64,000 bases of DNA. Source: Myxococcales bacterium (lineage in GTDB: Bacteria > Myxococcota_A > Polyangia > Polyangiales > Ga0077539). The DNA is taken from the NCBI GenBank assembly GCA_016793325.1, contig JAEUKI010000047.1, forward strand, positions 150,728 to 214,727, in the 5' to 3' direction. A program made the position numbers and the translations under genes. Below are positions 15,677 to 24,012 of the stretch, piece after piece (the first letter of the stretch is position 1; every line of letters starts with the position of its first letter). Below the pieces are notes generated by a model, which was not told the DNA's origin, ran no database searches, and was given only the letters and a program-made list of their open reading frames with translations.

Positions 15677-16066
15677 GTGGGGCTCTTCAACACGGTCAAC
15701 CAGCGGCTGCTCTGCCCGTACTGCACGCGATTTCACGAGTTCGAGTCGGAGTTTCGCTACGGGACGCTGAAGTTGTCGCGCTATCGAGTCGGTGATGCGT
15801 TGGTGTGGGGCGACTATCCAGAGACAGGGAGCCCGATTCACAACGAGGTGATCGTGTTGGGGTTGACGATCCCGAGTTGCTTCGCGCGGCGAGAGGACCG
15901 CTACCAAGCGATGCTCACGACGTACATCCACGTCCACTACGGCCGAATTCGCCGGGTGTGGTGGTCCAATGGCGGTCTCGAGTGGCTCATCGCTGAAAAC
16001 GACCTCGTCGAAAGCGACGGTCTGCGCCGCGAGTACGTCGAGTTCGATGACGTCGCGAGGGTGTGA
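15677..16066 (+). CDS. Small hypothetical protein with CPYC motif
   Basis: 129 residues from GTG 15677 (VGLFNTVNQRLLCPYC). The frame extends further upstream but that part is Arg-rich and reads as out-of-frame LysR sequence. The start LLCPYCTRFHEFESEFRYGTLKL suggests half of a zinc knuckle or a redox CxxC, followed by short beta strands (HNEVIVLGLTIP, TTYIHVHYGRIRRVWW). I know no family for it. Soluble and cytoplasmic by composition. It follows the LysR gene by 125 bp with no gene between, and is convergent with thrB downstream. Confidence 0.65.
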   Translation: MGLFNTVNQRLLCPYCTRFHEFESEFRYGTLKLSRYRVGDALVWGDYPETGSPIHNEVIVLGLTIPSCFARREDRYQAMLTTYIHVHYGRIRRVWWSNGGLEWLIAENDLVESDGLRREYVEFDDVARV

Positions 16067-16281
16067 TTGCGGTTCGCGCGCAGCGGAGTGACCGCAAGAG
16101 AGCAAGCGAGCGAAGCGACGGCCGGGAGCCAAGGAGGCTCGGTAACAGCGCGAGTTTCGTCAGCGAATTTACAGGATACGCGCATCGAGCGCAGACGCTC
16201 CTCCGTGACTCACCGAGAACGCACGAACCGCGATCACACCCGTCGTGGGTGCGTACGCGCCCCCGCTCTCCCTCGCGACGC

Positions 16282-17190
16282 TTACAGCCGCTCGATGGTC
16301 GCGCCGAGCGAGTCGGTCGCGAGGATCTTCGCGACGCCGCCGAGCGACTGCTTCTCGGCTTCGGCGATCAGCGCGTGCGCGACCTTGTGCGCTTGCTCGA
16401 CGGTGCGCGCGAAGGCGGCGATCGTCGAGCCCGCCCCCGAGAGCCACGCGCCCACGGCGCCTGCGTTGCGCGCAGCGTCGATGAGCGCAGGCATGGCGGG
16501 GAAGATCTTCGTCCGGGGCGGCTGGTGCAGCGCGTCCTTCGTCGCTTCGTCGAGCGCTTCGAGGCGGCCTGCGCCGAGGGCGGCCACGAGCAGCGCGACG
16601 CGGCCCACGTTGAAGACGGCCTTCTCGAGCTCGACCACGGGAGGCAGCGCGGCTCGCGCCTCTTTGGTGGGCATTTTGAACGGGGGAATGAACACCACAA
16701 TTTGCGGGAGCGACATCGCGCTCACTTCGACGCGGTGCACTTTGTCGCCGTCTTTCACGGCGACCTGGAGCCCGCCGTAGAGCGCGGGCGCGACGTTGTC
16801 GGGGTGCCCTTCCATCTCGGTCGCGAGCGAGAGGAGCTTCTCGCGGCCGAGCGTCCCACCCGAGACGTGATCGCCGAGGAGCAGACCGCTGACGATCGCC
16901 GCGCTCGACGAGCCGAGGCCACGATCGCCAGGGATCGCGTTGGTGCATCGCACGCGCACGGACGGAAGCGCGTAGCCCGCCGCGTCGCACGCGCGTCGCG
17001 CGGCCACGAGCACGAGGTTCGATTCGTCCTCGGGAAACACGCCCTTTCCCTCGCCGAGCACCTCGATCGAGAGCTTGTTCGCCGGCTCGACGAGGAGCTC
17101 GTTGTGCAACGACAACGCGAGGCCGAGCGCGTCGAACCCGGGTCCGAGGTTCGACGTCGACGCAGGAACACGAATCTTGAACGCCGCCAT
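16282..17190 (-). CDS. thrB: Homoserine kinase
   Basis: 302 residues. A GHMP-family kinase that phosphorylates homoserine with ATP, the step before threonine synthase. Visible motifs: PASTSNLGPGFDALGLAL (residues 9-26, motif 1), PGDRGLGSSSAAIVSGL (ATP-binding P-loop-like motif 2), GHPDNVAPALYGG, and GAWLSGAGSTIAAF (motif 3). Length matches the stand-alone ThrB enzyme. It starts 18 bp after the DUF1552-type gene on the same strand, so it is probably read as the last gene of that unit. No other threonine gene is in the window. The 215 bp downstream hold no gene I can support. Confidence 0.95.
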   Translation of the reverse strand: MAAFKIRVPASTSNLGPGFDALGLALSLHNELLVEPANKLSIEVLGEGKGVFPEDESNLVLVAARRACDAAGYALPSVRVRCTNAIPGDRGLGSSSAAIVSGLLLGDHVSGGTLGREKLLSLATEMEGHPDNVAPALYGGLQVAVKDGDKVHRVEVSAMSLPQIVVFIPPFKMPTKEARAALPPVVELEKAVFNVGRVALLVAALGAGRLEALDEATKDALHQPPRTKIFPAMPALIDAARNAGAVGAWLSGAGSTIAAFARTVEQAHKVAHALIAEAEKQSLGGVAKILATDSLGATIERL

Positions 17191-17208
17191 GAGTCTCGCT
17201 CGTTGATA

Positions 17209-18636
17209 TCACGCGCGGAGCTCGCTGAGCGGGCCCGGCGCGACGCGGAAGTGTCGCTCTCCGCCGAACGCGTCGAGCTCGATGCCCGCGGCGTGGCCGA
17301 CGGTGTTCCAAAAATTCGAGAGCTGTCTGTGCCGCGGAGTTCCGAGCCCTGGGTACACCACCGTGCGGCCGCCTGCGCCGAAGCCGAGCCCCTGTCCGCC
17401 GACGAGCAGCAATGGAAACTCCGAGCCCGTCGAGTGGTGCTGCTCGCCGTTGTCGCCGAGGAACACGATGAGCGTGCTGTCGAGCATCGTTCCACCGGCC
17501 GGGTCGGGCGTCGCCGCGAGCGCGCGGGCCATCGTCGCGACGCCGCCCACGAGCGCGCCGGTCACGCGGTGGATCGCCGTCACGTACGCCGGGTTCGAGC
17601 CCGATTGGTGATGCGTGTCGTGCCGCGAAACGCCGGGCAGAATCGTCGGGTACGTAAAGCTCCAATTGCCGCCAGGACCGTGCCCCACCACCACGACCCG
17701 CGTCAGGTCGCCGATGAGCGCCGCGGTCGCGAGCTCCATGTGCGCGAGGTATTGATTGATGGGGTCGTTATTCATGTACAGCGGATTCATCGCGGGCGCC
17801 GGCGGTCGCACGCGGGTCAGCGTCGCCTCCATGGACATGAAGAGCTGGTGCCGTCGCGTCGCGTCTTCGAGCGCGGCGATGTAGGCCTCGACCTTCGCGC
17901 GCTCGGGGCTCGACGGCGCGAAGAGCGCGAGCGCTTCGTTCGCGTCCGTGCGCGCAAAATCGAGGAGCCTCCTTCGACGCGCGAACACCGCGCGCTCGGC
18001 GGGCGTTCCCACGGCGCTGAAGAGCGACTCGTACGCCGAGCGCGGGTCGACGACCATGGGCGCAGGTTGGCCCGGGCCGTTGGCGCACAGGCCGTAGTTC
18101 ACGGGCTCTCCGAGCGGCCCCGTCGCGAGTCGAAACACTTCGATCGGCGTGTTGCCGCGGACCATCGCGGTCTTGCCGAGCAGGGCGTCGATGGTGATCC
18201 CGCCGGGACGACCGGCGACCGTGCGCGCCGAGCTCAGCGCTCCGTGCTCGGACGAGTGACCGCCGCCCGTGATCTGCGAGGACAAGCCGTACACCACCGT
18301 CGATCGATCGACGATCGAGTTGGCTCCGCCGAGCGCCGCGAGGCCCGCGGCGGACGCGAGGTCCGCGGTCGCGAGGCTCGTCACGGGGCGATCTTGGTAT
18401 CGGTTGTACCACCAGCGATCCGTGGCGATCGGCGAGCGAAGGAGCGGGTCGATCCCCGCGCGGGCCATCGGCGAGAGAAACGCGCGCGGCTCGGCGCAGT
18501 TGCCTTCGAGCACGAACACGAAGCGACGCACGGGGCGCGACTGCGCCGTGGCGAGGTGCCTGAGCAGCGGCGCGAAGAGCGCTGCGCCCGCGCCGGTGGC
18601 GCCAAACTTGAGCAAGCGACGACGCGCGTTGTTCAT
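17209..18636 (-). CDS. DUF1552-type exported protein with Tat signal
   Basis: 475 residues from ATG 18636, which overlaps the preceding gene's stop by 4 nt (ATGA). The N-terminus ARRRLLKFGATGAGAALFAP is a Tat signal (RRxLLK, then a hydrophobic run ending HLATA), pointing to export of a folded protein. The body has the hallmarks of the DUF1552 family of Myxococcota, Planctomycetota and Verrucomicrobia: FVFVLEGNCAEPRAF, GGHSSEHGALSSA, VVVVGHGPGGNWSF and STLIVFLGDNGEQHHSTG. The last block recalls the metal-binding end of sulfatase/alkaline-phosphatase-like folds. This is inference; the biochemical role of the family is not established to my knowledge. It is always seen next to DUF1592-type partners, as here. 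Confidence 0.9.
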   Translation of the reverse strand: MNNARRRLLKFGATGAGAALFAPLLRHLATAQSRPVRRFVFVLEGNCAEPRAFLSPMARAGIDPLLRSPIATDRWWYNRYQDRPVTSLATADLASAAGLAALGGANSIVDRSTVVYGLSSQITGGGHSSEHGALSSARTVAGRPGGITIDALLGKTAMVRGNTPIEVFRLATGPLGEPVNYGLCANGPGQPAPMVVDPRSAYESLFSAVGTPAERAVFARRRRLLDFARTDANEALALFAPSSPERAKVEAYIAALEDATRRHQLFMSMEATLTRVRPPAPAMNPLYMNNDPINQYLAHMELATAALIGDLTRVVVVGHGPGGNWSFTYPTILPGVSRHDTHHQSGSNPAYVTAIHRVTGALVGGVATMARALAATPDPAGGTMLDSTLIVFLGDNGEQHHSTGSEFPLLLVGGQGLGFGAGGRTVVYPGLGTPRHRQLSNFWNTVGHAAGIELDAFGGERHFRVAPGPLSELRA

Positions 18637-21146
18637 CGCGCACCTCCCGTCGAGCGATAGAGAAACGCGTCGCTCGTGGCGAGCGCCTCGAGCATGGCGA
18701 AGAACGATCCCCCCGCGAAGGCAGTCTCCATCGCGCGAAGGGCGCACGCGTCCGAGAGCGTCTCGTCGCGGCCCATGAAGTACCGAAACGCGTGACGAAC
18801 GAAGCAACGTCGGACGTGCTGCGAGCCCGCGAGCGCCGTCGAGAACTCGACGGGACCCGAGAACGCTCGGTTCAGCGCGGGGTCCGGCGCGTTGTCGATC
18901 GTGGTCGTCGCGTTCGGGGGCATCCCGTGGTCCGTCGCGCGGACGATTCCTGCGTGATTGAAGAGCTCGAAGGGATAGCCGAGCGTGTTCATCAAGCGAT
19001 GGCAGCTCGTGCACGTCGCGGAGTCGGGACCGCGCTCGGTCGCGGCGATCACGCGTTGGCGCGCGCTGAGCGTCGGGCCGCGCGGGCCGAGCTGCGCGAC
19101 GACCTGCACGTTTTCGAGGCCAGGGACGGACTCGCAGAACAAGTTCTCGCGGATCCATCGCCCGCGCTGCACGAGGCTCGCGTCGTCTTCGAAGTTGCCT
19201 CCGTGCGCCGCGAGCCACGCTGGGTGCGTGAGCACGCCCGCGCGCTCGGTCGCAGGGACGTCCACCCAACGCCCCTCGCGCGTGTTGGCGACGTTGGGGA
19301 CATCTCCGTACACGCGATGGGTCGACGAGGTGCTCGACGCGATCGAGTTTCCGCAGAGCCCGATCGCGAGGCAGTCGTTGTAGCCCGCGGCCGTGCACTG
19401 CGCGGCCGTCGTGCACGCGACGCCGTTGGTGTCGACGAGGTTCGACGGCAGGCGCCACGTTCGCGAGGTAAACAGCGCCCGAAACACGTCTCGTCCGGCG
19501 GCCTCTTCGTCGATCACGATGCGCGCGATCGTGTCGTCGAGCTGATCGACGAGCGTCGACTCGTAGCCGTAGAACCCGCTCTGCAAGTTGTGAAACCCGC
19601 GCTGGACCTGCTGTCCTGCGCGCGGCACCGAGGCCCACTGCGTGGTCGCCTCGGGCGTGTCTTTGAAGGACGTGTTGGCCGAGCCGTAGTCGAAGTACTC
19701 GCGAAAGAAGCGGCTGATTCGCCCTGCGAGCCAGCGCTCTCCGCGGCCCGAGAGGCCTCGGCGATCGTACGTGTAGTAAATGTCCTCGCGCGAAGGGTCG
19801 ATCCCGCCGCGGTAGAGGCCGATGAGCCTGCGAATGGTGGCGGGGTCTTGGATCGTTCCGTCGATGGCGGCGCGGCGAACGGCGCCGAGCCAACCACCCG
19901 AGGGCTGCGACCAATCGGGGTCCGTCGCGGGCGGAGGCTCGGTCGCGGGACGAAACGCAGCGGGCAGCGAAGAGCCTGGCGGATGCGTGCTGAGCAGGTC
20001 TCCGAGCGCGAGCCCGAGCTCGTCGTTGGTGAGCCGTCTTCGTCCTTGCGCGTCGGGCGCCGCGCCGATTTCTGCGCGAAAGAGGGCGCCCACCATGAGC
20101 CAGCCTGCTTGACCGACGAAGCTCAGCGTCTCGGGGCGCTTCGAGAGATCTCCTGCTTCTTCGCCGAGCGCCGTGACGAGCAGCGCGCGGAGGCGCGTTC
20201 GCTCGGAGGCGGTGGGCGCGCGAAACAAGAGCCCGCGCGCGATGAACGCGTCGAGCCACGCGTCGATGCACATCGCCGAGGGCGTCGCCTGCGAGTACAT
20301 GCACGCGATGGCGCCGTCGTTGAGAACCGCTTGGAGCCGATCGCTCACGCGTCCGTCCGCAGCGGGGTCACGATGGGTCCAGCTGTTGGCCGCCTCGGGA
20401 AGCGAGAGAAAATACAGGTCGAGCGTCACTGGATCGAGCGTCAGCCCGCGCGAGTACGTCGTGAACGGAGCGCCCTCGGGCACATCGAACGGGTTGTTCA
20501 CCGCGAGCGCGCGAGGCCGAACGGACTTGCCCACCGCGTGCTGCCACTCGAGCCGCTCGATGCGACGCAGCCGCGCGGGCGACGACGCGGCGCTCGCGCC
20601 CGCAGCACACGTAAACAACGAGCCCTGATCGAGCAGGTTGGGATCGGGGTCGCGCGAAGGCGGCGGCGGCGTCGTGGGCGTGCACGTCGAGGGAGCGCCC
20701 GCCATGATCCACTGCTCGAGGACCGTGCGTTCGGCGAGGGGCATTCCGACGCCGACCGGCATGAGACCGCCGCCGGTGGGTCCCTGCGTCCCGGCCATCT
20801 TTCGAAACAAGAAGCTCCGCGACGGATCACCCGGAACGACGAGCCGCTCGCCCGGTGCGATCCGGCTCATTTGCGTCGCCAGCATCGGGAGCGCGCCGCG
20901 CGTGAGCTCGGGAAAGCGTCCCCCCGGTCCGTGACAACTCCCGTTGGAGCACCGCGTCTCGAAGAGCGTGAGCACAGGGTCCGACTCGGCGCAGCCCGCG
21001 CCACCATCGCCGCTCGTCGCGTCGTTGGCTCCGCCGTCGTCGGTCACCGCGGCGTCGTTGCTTCCGCCATCCGCGCCGGTCGGCGCGCCGCAGCCGAGCC
21101 CCGCCGCGGCGGTCACGAGCGCAATCCATCTCCACACACGCGTCAT
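18633..21146 (-). CDS. DUF1592-type multidomain lipoprotein with cytochrome c-like motifs
   Basis: 837 residues from ATG 21146. The lipobox GLGC puts the lipidated Cys at 19, followed by an Asp/Gly linker. Next is a cytochrome c-like segment: FETRCSNGSCHGPGG gives Cys66 and Cys71-His72, a C-x4-CH spacing rather than the canonical C-x2-CH. The long remainder follows the DUF1587/1592/1588/1585-type order (RLRRIERLEWQHAVG, RISRFFREYFDYG, YFMGRDETLSDACAL). A canonical CTSCH sits in the DUF1588-like part (CTSCHRLMNTLGYPFELF). These proteins occur with DUF1552-type partners and are thought to be periplasmic or surface haem proteins, function unproven. It is coupled by ATGA overlap to the DUF1552-type gene and lies 63 bp after the membrane-protein gene. 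Confidence 0.9.
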   Translation of the reverse strand: MTRVWRWIALVTAAAGLGCGAPTGADGGSNDAAVTDDGGANDATSGDGGAGCAESDPVLTLFETRCSNGSCHGPGGRFPELTRGALPMLATQMSRIAPGERLVVPGDPSRSFLFRKMAGTQGPTGGGLMPVGVGMPLAERTVLEQWIMAGAPSTCTPTTPPPPSRDPDPNLLDQGSLFTCAAGASAASSPARLRRIERLEWQHAVGKSVRPRALAVNNPFDVPEGAPFTTYSRGLTLDPVTLDLYFLSLPEAANSWTHRDPAADGRVSDRLQAVLNDGAIACMYSQATPSAMCIDAWLDAFIARGLLFRAPTASERTRLRALLVTALGEEAGDLSKRPETLSFVGQAGWLMVGALFRAEIGAAPDAQGRRRLTNDELGLALGDLLSTHPPGSSLPAAFRPATEPPPATDPDWSQPSGGWLGAVRRAAIDGTIQDPATIRRLIGLYRGGIDPSREDIYYTYDRRGLSGRGERWLAGRISRFFREYFDYGSANTSFKDTPEATTQWASVPRAGQQVQRGFHNLQSGFYGYESTLVDQLDDTIARIVIDEEAAGRDVFRALFTSRTWRLPSNLVDTNGVACTTAAQCTAAGYNDCLAIGLCGNSIASSTSSTHRVYGDVPNVANTREGRWVDVPATERAGVLTHPAWLAAHGGNFEDDASLVQRGRWIRENLFCESVPGLENVQVVAQLGPRGPTLSARQRVIAATERGPDSATCTSCHRLMNTLGYPFELFNHAGIVRATDHGMPPNATTTIDNAPDPALNRAFSGPVEFSTALAGSQHVRRCFVRHAFRYFMGRDETLSDACALRAMETAFAGGSFFAMLEALATSDAFLYRSTGGAR

Positions 21147-21209
21147 CGCGATGCGCCTCCAAGGAGTCGATCGTATCGCGCGAGGAGCCCGCTTCGATCG
21201 GCAAATTCG

Positions 21210-22151
21210 CTAGGATTCTTTGCGCGTTCGATACAGGGCCATCGTCGCGAGCGCTTGCTGCGCGCCGAGCAAGAGCAAGAGAACGCCCATCCCCCGCAGC
21301 ATCCAGTCGCCGTTGGACAGCCACCACGCGCTCGTCGCGAGCACCGAGAGCGCGAGCGTGCCGCGGAGCGTCATCCGCGGCCACGACGGAACGGGGCCAG
21401 GGTCGTCTTTGCGCGCGGGCCGCCAAAACGCGTAGTAGCCGAGGACGTACGCGAGGAGCGAGGCCAGCGCGAACACCGCGCCCCACCCGGAGACGCGGTC
21501 GACCGCGCGTTGAATTCTTGTGCGCCAATGGGTGGTGGCCCGGGCGCTCGACAACACGCCCTCGAAGGTCTGTCGCAGCTCTCGCTCGTGCTCTTCGGGG
21601 CCGAGCAACGACACGATCGGCGTCCCTCCTCGCGCGGGAATCGGCGCCGCGAAGCGCACGATGCGCTGCTCCCTGACGGTGCCTCGGCCGATCGAGCCGG
21701 GGACGTCGAAGCCGAGCACACGAAATCGAGCAGGGCGCTCGTCGAGCGTGGCGATGCTCCCCTCTCGCAGCCTCGCGAGCTGCGCGGTCGAGAGCGCGGC
21801 GCCTTGTTGGAGCTCTTCGCCCATCTCGTACACGAAGAAGATCGCGCGACGGCCAGGGTGTCCGAAGGCTGCGTACGCGACGCCGTCGGCGTTTTGTCGC
21901 ATGAAGCCCTCGGGCGTTCGCAGCGTGAAGCGCGGCTCGACGTCGCGCTGGATCCACACCGGAGCGCGGGCCGTAAACGACTGCGCAAACGCGGGCGACG
22001 GCTCGAGCGGAGCTCCGGACACAACGACGGTCGCGAGCGCGCCGGCCGCGAGGATCCGGCCGGTAGCGGCAGATTTGCGCCGCGTGGGGCGGGAGGGCTG
22101 CGCGGTTGGCTCGAGAGCGGCTTTCATCGGGCTCGTACGAAGCTGTACCAT
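21210..22151 (-). CDS. Exported/membrane protein of unknown function
   Basis: 313 residues from ATG 22151 (MVQLRTSPMKAAL); ATG 22127 (MKAALEPT) is equally possible. After a basic start, GRILAAGALATVVVSGAP ending near AFAQ looks like a signal sequence. Residues about 60-200 are a soluble domain with alternating strands (PRFTLRTPEGFMRQNADGV, RRAIFFVYEMGEELQQG, FRVLGFDVPGSIG). Three hydrophobic helices follow (VFALASLLAYVLGYYAFW, TLALSVLATSAWWLS, GMGVLLLLLGAQQALA). I recognise no family. It heads the minus-strand unit running into the DUF1592/DUF1552-type pair, so a role with them is possible. Only 10 bp separate it from the divergent gene at 22162. Confidence 0.72.
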   Translation of the reverse strand: MVQLRTSPMKAALEPTAQPSRPTRRKSAATGRILAAGALATVVVSGAPLEPSPAFAQSFTARAPVWIQRDVEPRFTLRTPEGFMRQNADGVAYAAFGHPGRRAIFFVYEMGEELQQGAALSTAQLARLREGSIATLDERPARFRVLGFDVPGSIGRGTVREQRIVRFAAPIPARGGTPIVSLLGPEEHERELRQTFEGVLSSARATTHWRTRIQRAVDRVSGWGAVFALASLLAYVLGYYAFWRPARKDDPGPVPSWPRMTLRGTLALSVLATSAWWLSNGDWMLRGMGVLLLLLGAQQALATMALYRTRKES

Positions 22152-22161
22152 TGATTCCCCC

Positions 22162-22782
22162 GTGGACGCCTCCGACGACCCGCTGTTCCGCGCTCGCGCG
22201 CGGCTCGATGAGCTCTTGCAGACCCTGCACGCGAAGCGCGCGGACAAGGCGATGCTGCCCGCTGCGCGCAACGCGATCGAGTGCCTCGGCGGCCTCGCCC
22301 GCTTCGGCGCGAGCGCGAGAGACATGTCCGACGCGGTCGAGCACACGGTGGGCGTGCTCGTTCCGCTGCTCGATCGAGACCCGGGAGACGCCCTGTGCGC
22401 GCCGCTGCTCGAGCAGCGCGCGGTCGACCTCACGCACGTCGTGGCCGAAGCGGGCGACCTCGCGCAGCTGGCAGAAGACGACCGCGAGAGCTGGTGCGAA
22501 GCCGCGACCGAGACGCTGGGAATGCGAGACGCCGCCGACGCGTGGCTCCTCGGCGCCGCCGCGATCCTCCGCCGCATCGAGCAAGGAACGGAGCGCGAGA
22601 ACTTCGAGCGAGCGCGCGAGCGCACGGTGGCCGCCGTGGCGCGGTTCGACATCGCGCTCAAGCCGGCGATCGCGGGGCTGAGTCCCCTTCGCGACACCGC
22701 GCGATCGGCGCTCATGCGCGCCCGCGGAGACAAAGGCTACGCGCGCCGCGCGTGGTACTGGCGCACCCTCGCCGAAAACTGA
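22162..22782 (+). CDS. Hypothetical helical protein
   Basis: 206 residues from GTG 22162 (VDASDDPLFRARARLDELL). It is almost entirely helical and charged (ARLDELLQTLHAKRADKAML, ERENFERARERTVAAVARF) with no signal peptide, membrane segment or cofactor motif. Codon usage and the strongly GC third position argue that this frame is real. I do not recognise a family. The divergent arrangement with the membrane protein at 22151 leaves only 10 bp, so at least one promoter must lie inside the neighbouring coding sequence. Confidence 0.62.
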   Translation: MDASDDPLFRARARLDELLQTLHAKRADKAMLPAARNAIECLGGLARFGASARDMSDAVEHTVGVLVPLLDRDPGDALCAPLLEQRAVDLTHVVAEAGDLAQLAEDDRESWCEAATETLGMRDAADAWLLGAAAILRRIEQGTERENFERARERTVAAVARFDIALKPAIAGLSPLRDTARSALMRARGDKGYARRAWYWRTLAEN

Positions 22783-22837
22783 GCGACGCGCGCTGTGCTG
22801 GCGGGGACACGAGACGAGCGCGCGGGAGAAACACGAA

Positions 22838-22874
22838 CACCCGGCGAATCTCCTCGCGGAGTCTTCGTCGGGTG
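22838..22874 (+). terminator. Long stem-loop after the gene at 22162
   Basis: CACCCGGCGAA pairs with TTCGTCGGGTG (one G-T pair) over 11 bp, with a further CTCC/GGAG stem closing a TCGC loop after a small mismatch. It begins 56 bp after the stop of the 206-residue gene. It lacks a following T-run, which is common for terminators in very GC-rich genomes. An RNA-processing signal is the alternative. Confidence 0.5.
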
Positions 22875-23048
22875 ATTGCGGTGACGGAGGTTCCTCGGAG
22901 CGTGTCCGAGGCGTCGGTCGCGGGCGAATCGTTCAGTGAGAGGCGCCGCTCTCGGTCCGAAGGTCCACTCGAGCGGTCCGTTCACGCGCTGCTCGAGATG
23001 GATCGCCCTTCGGCGCTCTGATCGATCGCTGGTGATCGCTGCGAGTCA

Positions 23049-23069
23049 CCGACGGCGCGTAACCGTCGG
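23049..23069. other. Compact perfect hairpin in gene-poor region
   Basis: CCGACGG (23049-23055) and CCGTCGG (23063-23069) form a perfect 7-bp stem with the loop CGCGTAA. It stands alone in the gene-poor stretch, about 265 bp after the last gene. It could be part of a structured RNA or a terminator of an unseen transcript. Alone it is weak evidence. Confidence 0.35.
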
Positions 23070-23840
23070 AACAGCGATCGCTCGTGCCGCGACCTTCTTT
23101 TCTTTGCGTCATCGTCGAGCCGCTACGCTGTTCAACCAGCTTCACGGTGTGCATCGCGCTGACCGTCGCGCCGAAGCTCGGGAGCCAACCTTCGCTTCGC
23201 CGCCGCAGTTCGATGCCGCTCTCGTCGCGACACCCGCGGCGCGGACCGATTCGCTGAGCTGTTCGCTCGCACGTCTCGGAGGACCGCTCGACCTCGTCGC
23301 CCGCTCTCGCGGGTCTCGAAGGCCGCTCTCTCGCGTCGCGCTTGGCTTCGCGAGAGAACCGCTTGGGATCTTCGTCCCGACGCTCCCTTTGCGTCGACGC
23401 GTCGAGCGAACTCTTCGTACCCGAAAGGTTCACCGGACGCCGATGCTGCTGGCGGGAGAGGTTCTGTCCGATTCGTCCGTGCCCGCGATCGCGACCCGCT
23501 CGAAGCGCTGTCCCATCGTAGCCGCCGTTCGTCTCGATCCAGGAGCTCGCGCACGCTAGCCGCAGGAGATCCCTCACTTGGATCGCGCCCTGCTCGCGCT
23601 AGGCCTCGTCACACAACCCCGTGAAGGCGCTCTATGACAGGAGCTTCGCTCGAGCAGTTGGACCCAAGTTTTCAAGTCGCTCCGCCCGCTGTCGCGCGCA
23701 GAGAGGGGACCTTCACCCGTCGGGCGCGTCGTTCGTCCATCGCGTGTGGATCACACGAGGAGCGAAGGAGCGCCGCGCCGAGCGGTCGGTTGCGTTTCCG
23801 CCGCCGACAAGGGGTTTGTAACCGGGGTCGTTCGCGGGAG

Positions 23841-23880
23841 AAACTTTTCTGCGTCGATTTTCGAATTTCCGCTGATTTTG
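23841..23880 (+). promoter_or_regulatory. AT-rich segment upstream of DSGV-repeat lipoprotein
   Basis: By my count 15 of 40 bases are G or C here, against roughly two-thirds or more in the neighbouring genes. It lies about 130 bp before the ATG at 24013 and is the most likely promoter area for that gene. I do not see a convincing -35/-10 or -24/-12 pair, so the sigma factor is open. Confidence 0.4.
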
Positions 23881-24012
23881 GCGGCCAAATCGATGCGTGA
23901 GAGGCCCGTGTGAACCGCGGGTCGTTCGTCGATGGCAGCTTGCGACCGTGGCGACGCCGCGCCTCTGGTCTCGCGTGCGTACGCCGCATCTCCCTCGGAG
24001 GACGAACGACCT

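Larger units (their letters stand above)
22783..24012. other. Gene-poor region of 1.2 kb
   Basis: No frame here supports a convincing protein. The candidate frames on both strands are Arg/Ser-rich without motifs, signal peptides or ribosome sites. The stretch holds a long stem-loop just after the preceding gene (22838-22874), a second compact hairpin (23049-23069) and an AT-rich segment (23841-23880) upstream of the lipoprotein at 24013. Base composition is visibly less extreme than in the surrounding genes. It may be decayed coding DNA, an untranslated leader or an unrecognised RNA. Confidence 0.6.

Noticed and set aside
16063..18660. Plus-strand frame of 865 codons opposite thrB and the DUF1552-type gene
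   Set aside because: Arg/Asp/Glu-rich shadow sequence without motifs; the minus strand holds recognisable thrB and a Tat-signal protein.
18792..22154. Plus-strand frame of 1120 codons opposite the DUF1592-type gene
   Set aside because: Composition shadow typical of GC-rich DNA; the minus frame has a lipobox and CxxCH motifs.
22933..23577. Possible gene on either strand of the gene-poor region
   Set aside because: Both frames are Arg/Ser/Glu-rich, without start signals, domains or codon bias matching neighbours.
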